Notes: generated by a model from the sequence alone, not told the origin. Numbered from the stretch's first letter, positions 25,403 to 33,950 are shown. The stretch is DNA of 64,000 bases from Erysipelotrichaceae bacterium 66202529 (GCA_017161075.1 CP046174.1:2666001-2730000), one strand, 5' to 3'. Numbers and translations are program-made.

Positions 25403-26092
25403 TTAGGAAAATCCAGGCTGCAGCATTCCCTTTTGTGCAAAGCTGAAATATGTATTGCGGCTGACGATGATATGATCGATCAATGGAATCGCGGTCATGA
25501 CACCACACTCCTCAATGCTCTTGGTTAAAGAGATATCTGCACTGGATGGCTGAGGATCTCCGGAGGGATGATTGTGTACACACAAAATCTTTGCACAGCC
25601 AAGCTGCATTGCCTCCTTGAAAATCTCGCGGGGATGCACACTGGCGTTGGTCAGGGTTCCTACAAACATCACACGACTTGCGATCAGCTGGTTTTTCTGA
25701 TTGAGAAACAAGACCAGAAAATGCTCCTGCTGCTCATAGCCGATCTGCTGATTGATCCATTCCATAATATCCTTGGGATGATGAATACCGGGGGCATGCA
25801 ATACATCGTCAAAGGCTATCCTGCGACCCAGCTCAAAGGCTGCCGACAGCGAAATCGCCTTCGCCTCCTTGATTCCGGAAAGTCCCATCAGCTCCTGCAT
25901 ATTCGCCTTCCCCAAATCCCCCATGGTATTCCATTTTTTCATTACCTCATCCGCCAGCTCCAATGCCGACATAGAACGGGTACCGCTGCGCAAAACCAGT
26001 GCCAGCAGCTCCCGGTTAGAGAGTGCCGCAATCCCATGCTGCAGCGCCTTTTCTCTGGGACGTTCCTCTTTGTTTAATTCCTTTACCTTCAT
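25403..26092 (-). CDS. radC: RadC family protein (JAMM-type, UPF0758)
   Basis: 229 residues. The N-terminal helix-hairpin-helix region (MQELMGLSGIKEAKAISLSAAFELGRR, residues ~64-90) precedes a JAMM-like domain with the conserved HNHPSGDPQPSSADISLT (His-x-His...Ser...Asp zinc ligands, ~175-192). Once thought to act in DNA repair, the family's role remains uncertain; many members are linked to mobile DNA, but this one is at the chromosomal locus before mreC, where radC is usual. It overlaps the upstream SPOR-like gene by 4 nt (ATGA). Confidence 0.93.
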   Translation of the reverse strand: MKVKELNKEERPREKALQHGIAALSNRELLALVLRSGTRSMSALELADEVMKKWNTMGDLGKANMQELMGLSGIKEAKAISLSAAFELGRRIAFDDVLHAPGIHHPKDIMEWINQQIGYEQQEHFLVLFLNQKNQLIASRVMFVGTLTNASVHPREIFKEAMQLGCAKILCVHNHPSGDPQPSSADISLTKSIEECGVMTAIPLIDHIIVSRNTYFSFAQKGMLQPGFS

Positions 26093-26499
26093 TTTCCAAT
26101 CCTTTCCAGCGCCTTGTCATATGCCTGTTCATCAATGAGCTCGACAACAGCAGTATTCTCTATGGTTACATTTTTGGGGATATAGCTGTATTTCAGCTTT
26201 TTCAGCTTCTGCTGCACCTGCTGGCTTTCCTTTTCATCCGTACTTACCCCACAGACAACCGCTGTCAGCTTTTCCTGCTTCAGCGTATAGCTTTTCAGTC
26301 CTTCCTTTTCCAGCTTTTCCTGCATATCCTTCACACTTGCCGCCTTTTCATACAGACCGACCTGGTTCATATACAGGGTACGCTTACCATCCCCTGCTTT
26401 TCCGAGTGTAAATGAAAATAATACATAATAAATCAGACAGAACACTACTGAAAACAGAATGCCGAACAGCACAATAAGCCGTTTGTTTTCCACCTGCAT
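26089..26499 (-). CDS. Small membrane protein with a SPOR-like domain
   Basis: 136 residues from the ATG at 26499. A membrane segment (IVLFGILFSVVFCLIYYVLFSF, residues ~8-29) is followed by a short extracytoplasmic domain with the beta-alpha-beta pattern of SPOR peptidoglycan-binding modules (MNQVGLYEKAASVKDMQEKLEKEGLKSYTLKQEKLTAVVCGV). SPOR proteins bind denuded glycan strands at division sites. Its place in the radC-mre-min block fits a wall or division function. The SPOR call is moderate because the domain is short and divergent. Confidence 0.65.
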   Translation of the reverse strand: MQVENKRLIVLFGILFSVVFCLIYYVLFSFTLGKAGDGKRTLYMNQVGLYEKAASVKDMQEKLEKEGLKSYTLKQEKLTAVVCGVSTDEKESQQVQQKLKKLKYSYIPKNVTIENTAVVELIDEQAYDKALERIGK

Positions 26500-26707
26500 C
26501 ACCTCACCCTAACCATATGCTGCCTGCATATGACACATACCTCATTCGACAGGAAAGGATAAAACACCTCCTTACACTATATCTATACGATGTGTAAATG
26601 CACAAATCCTAAAAATTTTACAATTTTTTCGATTTTTTTATATTTTCTTCCGTTCGTATTCAAAATACGCAAGCTGTGATACAATAAAAGCGTGTGGAGG
26701 TACTGAT

Positions 26708-27301
26708 ATGAAAAAATGGATAGCACTGCTTACGCTGGCCTGTATCTGTGTATTGTCAGGCTGTACAGATAAAGAAACACCGCGTTCCCCTGCGGAAACC
26801 GTTACTGCCTTTCTCAATGGAATCCAGAATCAGGACAGTGAAGCTCTCGTTGCTTCCTCTGACTGGAAAGAGTTTGACAGAAAAGCATTTTCCATTGAAG
26901 ACAGCGATTATATGGATAACGTAGATAAAAAGCTGCAGAAGCAGGCATTTGAGAAAATGATGTATTTTGAACATAAGGAGGGCAATGAATCTATACAGGA
27001 CGATCAGGCAAGCGTCCAGGTGGAAATCAAGCAGTATGATTTTTCAAACAGTCTGAAGACCGGAATGGAGAAAGCTGAGAAGAAGGTGCAGGAATTAAGC
27101 AAAAAGGATGTCAGTGATGCCGATACAGAGGCTGCTATAGCGACTATTCTGTTTGAAAGCCTGCAAAAAACAGATACGATGAAAACAACGACCGTTACGG
27201 TACAGTTAAAAAAAGAAAAGGATGCGTGGTTGGTTAGCAGTAAGAATGATCAGCTGCAGAAGCAACTAAGCGCCAATCTCAATATTCTGCAGGATCAATA
27301 A
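26708..27301 (+). CDS. Lipoprotein of unknown function (DUF4878/DUF5105-like)
   Basis: 197 residues. The lipobox LACICVLSGC marks a lipoprotein. The mature part has the pattern PAETVTAFLNGIQNQDSEALVASSDWKEF at its start and ends with VTVQLKKEKDAWLVSSKNDQLQKQL, typical of small NTF2-like lipoproteins of Gram-positive bacteria (families such as DUF4878 and DUF5105) that occur on the outer face of the membrane. Function is unknown. The gene stands alone and divergent from the radC block, with GTGGAGG upstream of the start and its own terminator. Confidence 0.75.
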   Translation: MKKWIALLTLACICVLSGCTDKETPRSPAETVTAFLNGIQNQDSEALVASSDWKEFDRKAFSIEDSDYMDNVDKKLQKQAFEKMMYFEHKEGNESIQDDQASVQVEIKQYDFSNSLKTGMEKAEKKVQELSKKDVSDADTEAAIATILFESLQKTDTMKTTTVTVQLKKEKDAWLVSSKNDQLQKQLSANLNILQDQ

Positions 27302-27307
27302 CACTTG

Positions 27308-27340
27308 ACCAAAGGCCAGCTAACGGCGTTTGGTTTTTTT
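27308..27340 (+). terminator. Terminator of the lipoprotein gene
   Basis: ACCAAA-g-GCC…GGC-g-TTTGGT forms a hairpin followed by seven Ts, beginning 7 nt after the stop codon. Confidence 0.8.
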
Positions 27341-27597
27341 ATGGCAGCATGACTCCGTTTTTTTATAAGCGATAGGAAAAAGTACATCTGCTTGTTATTG
27401 CTGCTATCAGCCGCCGATTCCTTTGCGCAAAAATATATCGTCATAGACCTTCTCTGGTTCAACGAAGAACAGTCATATGCAGTGATGATAGTATTCTTAT
27501 CGCGTTTTCCAAGCACTGCTTTCTATGCGCTGGATATTTCCTACCCTTAACTGTGTATCGTCAGCTAAAAAAATAGCGAAAAATATACAATTTGTTG
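27341..27597. other. Intergenic stretch with no supported gene
   Basis: Between the lipoprotein terminator and the tRNA-Ser promoter I find no frame with a credible ribosome site or family signature on either strand. No repeat or structured element was recognised. It may be decayed sequence. Confidence 0.5.
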
Positions 27598-27625
27598 TTG
27601 ACATTTCCTTGAAAATAAGTAAAAT
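27598..27625 (+). promoter_or_regulatory. Sigma-A type promoter of tRNA-Ser
   Basis: TTGACA at 27598-27603 and TAAAAT at 27620-27625 with 16-nt spacing, about 16 nt before the tRNA 5' end. Confidence 0.75.
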
Positions 27626-27640
27626 AATAGAGGTAACCTT

Positions 27641-27728
27641 GGAGAGTTGGCCGAGCGGTTTAAGGCACCATCTTGGAAAGGTGGCGTAGTGAAAGCTACC
27701 GTGAGTTCGAATCTCATGCTCTCCGCCA
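27641..27728 (+). tRNA. tRNA-Ser (GGA anticodon)
   Basis: The 88-nt sequence folds as a class II tRNA: acceptor arm GGAGAGT with GCTCTCC, D-arm region GGCCGAGCGGTTTAAGGC, anticodon stem CCATC/GGTGG with loop TTGGAAA (anticodon GGA), a long variable arm, a T-arm with GTTCGAATC, and an encoded CCA end. It reads serine codons UCC and UCU. Confidence 0.96.
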
Positions 27729-27739
27729 TAAAAAATGAT

Positions 27740-27762
27740 ACGTCCCGTACGGGACGTTTTTT
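27740..27762 (+). terminator. Terminator of tRNA-Ser
   Basis: The perfect palindrome ACGTCCCGTACGGGACGT is followed by a T run, 12 nt after the tRNA CCA end. Confidence 0.85.
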
Positions 27763-27883
27763 CTATATAAAAAGAGCATGAGCTTCTTCAGCACATACCC
27801 CGATACTATCAGACTATGGACAACTGCTTAATTAGGGGCCTGCTGTCGACAGTCTTTATATAAAAGCCTTTCTGATAAAAAAT

Positions 27884-27920
27884 TCTCCCTGTATACCGTA
27901 AATCATTGTATCAGGGAGAG
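27884..27920 (-). terminator. Terminator of the cysteine hydrolase gene
   Basis: On the minus strand TCTCCCTGATA…TATACAGGGAGA is followed by ATTTTTT, about 26 nt beyond the stop codon of the gene at 27946-28443. Confidence 0.8.
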
Positions 27921-27945
27921 CTATATACTCAAGATAAATAAATCG

Positions 27946-28443
27946 TCACATTACAGGCAGGGCATCCAAACTGATAATTTCACTCCCCTTGCTTTCATAA
28001 TACTGCAGCATTTCATCAATTTTTCTTTTATTATAGCTGGTAATACAATCCGCCAGAACATGAACGTCATAATTAGCTTTTCGCAAATTATAACAGGTGG
28101 ATTTCACACAGGCTGCCGCGTCTGCTCCTGCCAAATAAAAATCACTGATTTCATTTTCCTTGATAAATCTTGTAAACGCCTCACTGCTTAAAGCATTTCC
28201 CTTATGCTTTGTAAAAATATAATTTGAAACCACGTGCAAATCAGAGGCAAGCTCAGCACCTTTGCTATCGGGTAAAAACGTTCTGGATCCGGCAGACAGG
28301 TTTTCATGTCGTATGTAAACCACAGGTATAGCTGTACGGTCTGCCCAATCAATAGCTTTGTTAATATTGTCAATGACATCCTTATAATTCTTTGTTATAT
28401 CCTTTTGGATATCAATGATTACCAGGGCTTTATTCTTCATCAT
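27946..28443 (-). CDS. Isochorismatase-family cysteine hydrolase
   Basis: 165 residues, a single-domain cysteine hydrolase. The catalytic triad positions are recognisable: Asp in ALVIIDIQKDIT near residue 11, Lys in FTKHKGNALSS near 80, and Cys in AGADAAACVKSTCYNLRKANYDVHV near 113. Related enzymes hydrolyse isochorismate, nicotinamide, ureido or N-carbamoyl compounds; the substrate here cannot be told. The gene is divergent from the WYL regulator at 28546 across a 102-nt gap, so regulation by that protein is plausible. Start at 28443 has AGGAG upstream. Confidence 0.82.
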   Translation of the reverse strand: MMKNKALVIIDIQKDITKNYKDVIDNINKAIDWADRTAIPVVYIRHENLSAGSRTFLPDSKGAELASDLHVVSNYIFTKHKGNALSSEAFTRFIKENEISDFYLAGADAAACVKSTCYNLRKANYDVHVLADCITSYNKRKIDEMLQYYESKGSEIISLDALPVM

Positions 28444-28484
28444 AGCTCTACTCCTTTCTATGATACCAGTATACCATGTGATTG

Positions 28485-28513
28485 TTGACAGCTATATGGC
28501 AGCAATCTATAAT
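28485..28513 (+). promoter_or_regulatory. Consensus sigma-A promoter of the WYL regulator gene
   Basis: TTGACA at 28485-28490 and TATAAT at 28508-28513 with ideal 17-nt spacing. It lies in the intergenic region shared with the divergent hydrolase gene, so autoregulation and control of both genes from here is possible. Confidence 0.8.
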
Positions 28514-28545
28514 AAAAGGAAGAAATTTTGAAGGGTGGATGTTTT

Positions 28546-29478
28546 ATGAAGATTGACAGACTGATTAGTATAATAATGGTACTGCTTGACAAAAAGCGGA
28601 TTAGCGCACAAAGCCTGGCAGATATGTTTGAAGTATCCCTGCGAACCATCTACCGCGACATTGATGCTATAGATCTGGCAGGCATTCCCATTCGCTCCAT
28701 ATCCGGTGTGGGAGGCGGCTTTGAAATTATGCCAAAATATAAGGTTGACAATAAAGTCTTTTCCACGACTGACCTTTCCACAATTCTAATGGGTCTTTCC
28801 AGCCTGTCCGGTATGATTCAAACGGATGAGCTTATCCATACCCTTACAAAAGTCAAGAGCTTTATACCAGCTGAAAAAGCAAAGGATATTGAAATTAAAA
28901 CGAATCAGATACGAATTGATCAGAGTCCGTGGATGGGGAACAGCAGTATACAGCCGCATTTAGAGATTATCAAAACGGCATTGCAGGAACGAAAGCTGCT
29001 GGCGTTTACCTATATCGGTCATCATGGTAAGATAACCGTACGCAAAGCTGAACCATATCAGCTTGTTTTAAAAAATAGCCGCTGGTATTGGCAGGGCTAT
29101 TGTCTGGAACGAAATGATTTCCGTTTATTCAGATTATCCAGAACATTAGATTTGCACATTCTGGAGGAAGTATATGCACCCAGAAGAAACCAAAAGCCGC
29201 AGCTGGATATCACAGATATGCTGACAGCCATGCAGATAGAAGTCGAGCTTCGTATACATGCATCTATTCTTGACAGAATACTTGATTATTGTACCTATGA
29301 GGCGTGTACCATGGATGGCCCCCAGCACTACATCGTTCATTTCCCTTTTATTGAAAATGAATACTATTATGATATTCTGCTTGGCTTTGGTGATAAATGC
29401 GAATGCCTAAAGCCTTTGCATATCCGGCAGGAGCTGAAGAACCGGCTTTATAAGATTGCTGTGATGTATGACAGCTGA
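28546..29478 (+). CDS. WYL-domain transcriptional regulator (DeoR-type HTH)
   Basis: 310 residues from the ATG at 28546, with GGGTGG upstream. The N-terminal helix-turn-helix (DRLISIIMVLLDKKRISAQSLADMFEVSLRTIYRDIDAIDLAGIPI, residues ~3-48) is of the DeoR/YafY type. The WYL domain follows (LQERKLLAFTYIGHHGKITVRKAEPYQLVLKNSRWYWQGYCLERNDFRLFRLSRTLDLHI, ~145-205), here with WYW in place of the name-giving WYL. A C-terminal WCX-like domain completes it. Such proteins bind DNA and sense small molecules or nucleic acids. The divergent cysteine hydrolase is the likeliest target. Confidence 0.9.
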   Translation: MKIDRLISIIMVLLDKKRISAQSLADMFEVSLRTIYRDIDAIDLAGIPIRSISGVGGGFEIMPKYKVDNKVFSTTDLSTILMGLSSLSGMIQTDELIHTLTKVKSFIPAEKAKDIEIKTNQIRIDQSPWMGNSSIQPHLEIIKTALQERKLLAFTYIGHHGKITVRKAEPYQLVLKNSRWYWQGYCLERNDFRLFRLSRTLDLHILEEVYAPRRNQKPQLDITDMLTAMQIEVELRIHASILDRILDYCTYEACTMDGPQHYIVHFPFIENEYYYDILLGFGDKCECLKPLHIRQELKNRLYKIAVMYDS

Positions 29479-29860
29479 AATGTAACTATATAAGAAAAGT
29501 CAGGCTTTACTGTGTTTCGATATTCTCATATTCCTGTACGATATTTTCTTAACATTTCCAACAAGCATCCTATTCATATGTATTATATATTTTCATATCC
29601 AACGATCCTTTATGGGGAGGGATTGATCGGATATACATAGCAAATATAGTTTAGCCGGAATGGTTTTCAAAACAGACCCTGCTCATGGTGGTTTTAAAGC
29701 GAATTTCTCATCCGATTTATCATATCTGCCATGATCTCAGCAGTAACAGCAGTATCTCATATGTCGGTAGAATACATCATGAAAAGATTTTTCAGCTGTT
29801 GAATAAAAAAAGAACACGCCTTAAACGTATTCCTCACAGTATGAATCGTCATTATACCTA
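29479..29860. other. Intergenic stretch, no supported gene
   Basis: About 380 nt between a plus-strand regulator and a minus-strand gene that converge here. It is AT-rich with several short frames but none with a ribosome site and recognisable product. A minus-strand remnant near 29697-29755 would read EIMADMINRMRNSL before a stop; I see no gene around it. Confidence 0.45.
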
Positions 29861-30604
29861 TTAAAAGCACATATCTTCCGGTGTTTTCGCATAGCTGCAC
29901 GGCGTTATAGTGATATGCTTTGTTAAGCATATTTCCCGAAACGCTTCGCTTAAACATCCCCCAGCTCCCGACACACTGACAGTCTCACAGGCAGCATCCT
30001 CCACATACATATGATGCAGAGCCAGAAGCATTGCCAGCTTCTGATAGGTATGCTGCAGGGAATATCCCGGCTTTACCTGCATATGATGGATATTATCAAA
30101 TCCGCTTACTCCGTCAAACAGCTTTGAGGTAATAAGCGCATACATCATTTCATAATAACGCCGGTATAGAAAACCCGCATTATATTTATCCCATAGCATT
30201 TCCTTAGACTGTTCCCAGTCATAGGCGATATTATCGACAAACCGGATACAGCCGACAAAGCAATCATAGGTATATGCTTTCTTCATTTGCCGTAAAAGTG
30301 CTTCATGCTGTGTAAAATAATCAGCACAGATGCCAAACTTTACACGGATGGGAAAGGACTCTTTACGCATAGCGTCAATAAATGCATGATAGGCAGTTAT
30401 GGAACAGATATTCTGTGCGTGATACCAATCCTTCTGGCAGGGATATGTAGCCTTCACTTCCTCATATAAGGAAGCACATTCCAGAAACATACTGGAAGGC
30501 TCCAGTACGATGAGTTCCTTCTGATGATGTTGGACAGCCCGTTCTACAAACGCATACAACACTTCCTTATGATACTGTCCCCCTAATACAATATGTCCAT
30601 CCAT
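29861..30604 (-). CDS. PHP-domain-like protein lacking metal-binding residues
   Basis: 247 residues from the ATG at 30604, the one with GGTAGG at proper distance. The pattern follows histidinol-phosphatase-type PHP proteins: an opening DGHIV…YHKEVLYAFVERAVQHHQKELIVLEP, then VKFGICADYF, YDCFVGCIRFVDNIAYD, and SKLFDGVSGFDNIHHM. However the metal ligands have been replaced: HxH reads HIV, the EH pair reads EP, the Glu of the GLExDY motif is lost, SVHF reads CIRF, and the GHxD motif reads GFDN. It is therefore probably not a phosphatase. The gene precedes no obvious partner; degV lies just upstream. PHP assignment is moderate. Confidence 0.6.
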   Translation of the reverse strand: MDGHIVLGGQYHKEVLYAFVERAVQHHQKELIVLEPSSMFLECASLYEEVKATYPCQKDWYHAQNICSITAYHAFIDAMRKESFPIRVKFGICADYFTQHEALLRQMKKAYTYDCFVGCIRFVDNIAYDWEQSKEMLWDKYNAGFLYRRYYEMMYALITSKLFDGVSGFDNIHHMQVKPGYSLQHTYQKLAMLLALHHMYVEDAACETVSVSGAGGCLSEAFREICLTKHITITPCSYAKTPEDMCF

Positions 30605-30646
30605 TTCCATCCTACCTTTCATGAAAAAACGCAGACTCTTTAAGCT

Positions 30647-31492
30647 CTAATAACGAATTTTGCGAATTCTTCCAAAGCCAATCGTTCCAGGGCCGGTATG
30701 TGACATAATAACTGCCTTGAAGATTCGCTGTTCCACCGGTCTGCCACATGCCGCCTCCAGCATGACCTTCAGCTCATCACTTACCTCCCGGTTATACGCA
30801 TCAATAATCATCCAATCATATTCCTCAGGATCGATATCCTTCAACACGACTTCGATCCCTTCTTTATATGCCTTCTTTAACGTACGCACCTTATCTACCA
30901 AATCAATCGCACCATGCTCCACCTTTAACAAGGGCTGAATTTTCAAAAGACCCGCTAAGGCTGCCGCAGCCGGTGAAATACGACCGCCGTTTTTCAAGGC
31001 TGTCAGTGTTTCCGGAATCAATATAGCGAACAGCTCCCCCTCCTGTTCTATTTTTTCCTTCGCCTGCGCACAGGTATAGCCCTTTTCAAACATATCCCTT
31101 GCCGTAAGCAGCATATGAATAACCGGATAACATACGAAATCTGAATTTAAAACATAAACGCGGTTGCGATATGGCTCCTGATCTGCAATCCCCATGGCAA
31201 CACCACAGGTTCCGGATAGCGCCTTTGTCAGCGGTATGTAAAATATTTCATCGTGTGTTTTCAGCAGCTCATCCCACATACGGGTCATATTTCCAATAAT
31301 CGGCTGTGCTGTTTTAACACTTTTGTTTTGACCAAGGGCTTCAATAATCTCCTGATCTGAGATGGTTTCTTCCTCTATAAATTCTTTTCCATTTATCGTA
31401 ATGGGCATTCGCAATACATGAATCCCCAATTCTGCAGCTTCCTCTTTTGTAATATCTGCGCTGGAATCACACATCAACGCTATTTTTTTCAT
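30647..31492 (-). CDS. DegV family fatty-acid-binding protein
   Basis: 281 residues. DegV/FakB proteins bind a fatty acid and present it to FakA kinase for phosphorylation. Motifs: ALMCDSSADITKEEAAELGI at the start, the SVKTAQP segment near residue 58, the IPLTKALSGTCG segment near 84 (Ser and Thr contacting the carboxylate), and a closing SHTGPGTIGFG near 266 that carries the conserved His. All key residues are present. No fakA gene is nearby, which is common. Confidence 0.92.
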   Translation of the reverse strand: MKKIALMCDSSADITKEEAAELGIHVLRMPITINGKEFIEEETISDQEIIEALGQNKSVKTAQPIIGNMTRMWDELLKTHDEIFYIPLTKALSGTCGVAMGIADQEPYRNRVYVLNSDFVCYPVIHMLLTARDMFEKGYTCAQAKEKIEQEGELFAILIPETLTALKNGGRISPAAAALAGLLKIQPLLKVEHGAIDLVDKVRTLKKAYKEGIEVVLKDIDPEEYDWMIIDAYNREVSDELKVMLEAACGRPVEQRIFKAVIMSHTGPGTIGFGRIRKIRY

Positions 31493-31548
31493 GGAATCAC
31501 TCCTTAAAAGGAATTATAACATTTCTACAAAAAAATTCAACAAAAGTA

Positions 31549-31577
31549 TTTACAAAACATAATGAATAGGCTATAAT
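31549..31577 (+). promoter_or_regulatory. Promoter of tRNA-His
   Basis: TTTACA at 31549-31554 and TATAAT at 31572-31577 with 17-nt spacing, about 33 nt before the tRNA. Confidence 0.75.
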
Positions 31578-31610
31578 ATAACTCGCCTGATAAAAAGTCA
31601 GGGACACTGT

Positions 31611-31687
31611 GGCGGTTGTGGTGAAGTGGTTAACACAACGGATTGTGGCTCCGTCATTCGTGGGTTCGATTCCCATCAGCCGCCCCA
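31611..31687 (+). tRNA. tRNA-His (GTG anticodon)
   Basis: A 77-nt sequence with the histidine-specific extra G (-1) opposite C73, acceptor arm GCGGTTG with CAGCCGC, D-arm TGGTGAAGTGGTTAACACA, anticodon loop TTGTGGC (anticodon GTG), T-arm GTGGGTTCGATTCCCAT and encoded CCA. Confidence 0.96.
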
Positions 31688-31704
31688 TTAAGTTAATAAG
31701 CAGA

Positions 31705-31732
31705 AAGAGCCTGTATACAAGGTTCTTTTTTT
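31705..31732 (+). terminator. Terminator of tRNA-His
   Basis: AAGAGCCT-gtatac-AAGGTTCTT with one G-T pair, followed by a T run, 18 nt after the CCA end. Confidence 0.75.
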
Positions 31733-32054
31733 ATATTATATAAGTACTTGTACATTTGTTGTACATCAAAAATGTGTCGTATCACATAATAGAAAGACCA
31801 CTTTGTTCTGTTAATATTTACATACCGAATGCGCTTATAGGATACTGGAATGCAAGCTCTCTTTATAAAAATATGTATAATCTCTGATAACGAAAGCTGT
31901 TGTATTATTACAGCTCCTTTTCCTTATTTTGCCGTTTTCATACTCCTCACATCTAGAACATGCAAAAGCATACACAGAAATTCTTTTCACAGAAAACACT
32001 CATACTTTTACATAAAACGTGTTACAATAAATGTAAGAAAAAGGAGGCATTTTT
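31733..32054 (+). other. Leader region of the phasin-like/UbiB pair
   Basis: About 320 nt without a gene. It holds a repeated palindromic hexamer (TTGTACATTTGTTGTACA, 31748-31765), which could be a protein-binding site but may be chance, and a likely minus-10 box TACAAT near 32024-32029 without a clear minus-35. AAAGGAGG at 32039-32046 is the ribosome site of the phasin-like gene. Confidence 0.4.
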
Positions 32055-32357
32055 ATGAATACGATCAGTGAAGATATTAAAAAAATCATGCTGGCAGGCA
32101 TCGGTGCTGTTGCCACTACAGCGGAGAAATCCAAGGATGTCATAGATGCCCTTGTGAAAAAAGGTGAATTAACAGTAGAACAGGGAAAGATACTGAATGA
32201 GGAGCTCAAGCATGACATCAAGGAAAAGCTGCGCACTCCGGCTGATACGGAAACCATCTGTAAGGATCTGGAAAAGGTCAGCAAGGAAGATTTGGCAATG
32301 CTGAAGGCACGTATTGAAGAACTCGAAAAAGGCATGGAGAATGAGCAATCCGAGTGA
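32055..32357 (+). CDS. Phasin-like helical protein
   Basis: 100 residues, all predicted alpha-helical: ISEDIKKIMLAGIGAVATTAEKSKDVIDALVKKGELTVEQGKILNEELKHDI, then a second coiled-coil segment rich in E and K. This matches the PhaF/PhaI-type 'polyhydroxyalkanoate synthesis regulator phasin' small helical proteins found widely in Firmicutes. No PHA genes are nearby, so granule binding is unlikely to be the point; pairing with UbiB-type kinases recurs. Its last 17 nt overlap the start of the UbiB gene, indicating coupled translation. A strong AAAGGAGG site precedes it. Confidence 0.8.
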   Translation: MNTISEDIKKIMLAGIGAVATTAEKSKDVIDALVKKGELTVEQGKILNEELKHDIKEKLRTPADTETICKDLEKVSKEDLAMLKARIEELEKGMENEQSE

Positions 32358-33939
32358 AACAAAAACGCTGAGCAGTAAACGCCGGCTTGCTCAGATTCTC
32401 GGGATTCTGAAAAAACATCATATCACAAAGGGGATTGACCCTGTGAAATTCCGTGAAATCCTGGAGGATCTGGGCCCTACCTTTGTTAAAATCGGACAAA
32501 TCATGGCAAGCCGTCAGGATATGTTCAGTGAACGCTATTGTAAAGAGCTTGTCAAGCTTCGTGATAATGTAGCTCCGCTGCCCTTTACAGAAATACAGCG
32601 TGTGATTGAGGAGGAATACGGCTGTCCAATGCAGGAGATTTTTTCCAGCTTTGAACAGAAGCCGCTGGGCTCCGCTTCCATTGCACAGGTACATAAAGCC
32701 GCATTGCTTGACGGCAGAGAAATCGTTGTCAAGGTACAGCGTCCGTATATCTATGAAATGATGGAGCGGGACATCTCGCTGATTCGCAGAGCAGGAAAGC
32801 TGCTACGGCTGAGTGAGGTACTGGGCAGCGTGATTGATATCAATATTGTGATGGATGAGTTCTGGTTCACTGCAAAGCAGGAAATGGATTTCCTCAACGA
32901 AGCCCGGTTTGCTATGGATTTTGCACGGAACAATGCAGATATCACCTATATCGGTGCTCCGCTTATTGAACAGGAATATACAACAAGCCGCGTATTGGTG
33001 ATGGAATACATAGACGGTATCATCATTGACGATGCGCCTACGCTGATAAAGGGAGGCTATGACACGCATGAAATCGCCTCCAAGCTGGCGGAGAATTACA
33101 TTAAGCAGATTGTTGATGACGGATTCTTTCATGCTGATCCACACCCCGGAAATCTAAGAATCCGCGATGGAAAGATCATCTGGATTGATTTCGGTATGAT
33201 GGGAACCCTGCAGCGAAGTGATAAGGATCTCATGAAAAAGGCTGTACAGGCAATCGGCAGCAACGATACGGAGCTGATGGTTGATGTCGTGTTAACCCTT
33301 GGTGTGCATGATGGACGCATCGATTACACTCAGTTTTATGATGATATGGAAGTCTTTATGAAGAAGTACATCCACATGGATCTCAGTGAAATCAATCTGG
33401 GGGATGCCATACAGGAGGTATTCACGATTGCACATAAGCACCGGATCTCCATGCCAAAGGGCATTAGTATGCTTGCACGAGGATTGGTGACGATGGAAAG
33501 CACGATGACTCTGCTCGATCCGAAAACAAATATCATCCAGATTGCGGCAGGTCATGTCAGTGAGCATCTGTTTCATAAGCTGGATCCGAAAAAGGAAGCC
33601 TTGCAGGCAGGCAGAAAGCTTTATGAAGCCGGCAAGCGAACACTCGATATACCGATACAGCTCAGTGAGCTCATGCGGATGATGACCAAGGGACGCATTA
33701 AGCTGAATCTTGAAATCATGGATTCCAGTGTGCCCTTGAAAACCATCAATCACATGGTCAATAAGCTGGTGGTTGGTATTGTATCGTGCGGACTGCTGAT
33801 GGCAAGCTCCTTAATTTGTACAACCGACATGACACCGAAGGTACTGGGGATTCCCGCGATTGGGTTTATCGGTTATATGACAGCTGTTTTTCTTGGAATG
33901 TGGCTGTTGTATACGGTATTGAAGGATAAACGCCGATAA
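32341..33939 (+). CDS. ABC1/UbiB family atypical kinase
   Basis: 532 residues from the ATG at 32341. The ABC1/ADCK/UbiB core is evident: FREILEDLGPTFVKIGQIMASRQD (KxGQ motif, residues ~38-60), PLGSASIAQVHKA (Ala-rich nucleotide loop, ~112-124), the VKVQRP Lys near 133, and HADPHPGN…WIDFGMMG (catalytic and metal-binding loops, ~262-288). Two membrane helices lie at the C terminus. UbiB proteins act as ATPases or kinases in quinone and lipid metabolism; in an organism probably lacking ubiquinone the role is likely lipid-related, which is inference. Co-translated with the phasin-like protein. Confidence 0.92.
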   Translation: MSNPSETKTLSSKRRLAQILGILKKHHITKGIDPVKFREILEDLGPTFVKIGQIMASRQDMFSERYCKELVKLRDNVAPLPFTEIQRVIEEEYGCPMQEIFSSFEQKPLGSASIAQVHKAALLDGREIVVKVQRPYIYEMMERDISLIRRAGKLLRLSEVLGSVIDINIVMDEFWFTAKQEMDFLNEARFAMDFARNNADITYIGAPLIEQEYTTSRVLVMEYIDGIIIDDAPTLIKGGYDTHEIASKLAENYIKQIVDDGFFHADPHPGNLRIRDGKIIWIDFGMMGTLQRSDKDLMKKAVQAIGSNDTELMVDVVLTLGVHDGRIDYTQFYDDMEVFMKKYIHMDLSEINLGDAIQEVFTIAHKHRISMPKGISMLARGLVTMESTMTLLDPKTNIIQIAAGHVSEHLFHKLDPKKEALQAGRKLYEAGKRTLDIPIQLSELMRMMTKGRIKLNLEIMDSSVPLKTINHMVNKLVVGIVSCGLLMASSLICTTDMTPKVLGIPAIGFIGYMTAVFLGMWLLYTVLKDKRR

Positions 33940-33950
33940 TGAAAAAACAA

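Noticed and set aside
29697..29755. Sequence similar to 40420-40475 (TTTAAAGC … TCTGCCATGATC)
   Set aside because: The copy at 40433-40471 is a plain terminator hairpin; the similarity is short and the 29.7-kb copy lacks the hairpin. Likely chance.
27641..31687. tRNA-Ser and tRNA-His as attachment sites of an integrated element
   Set aside because: No integrase, no direct repeat of a tRNA 3' end and no foreign-looking cargo between or beside them.
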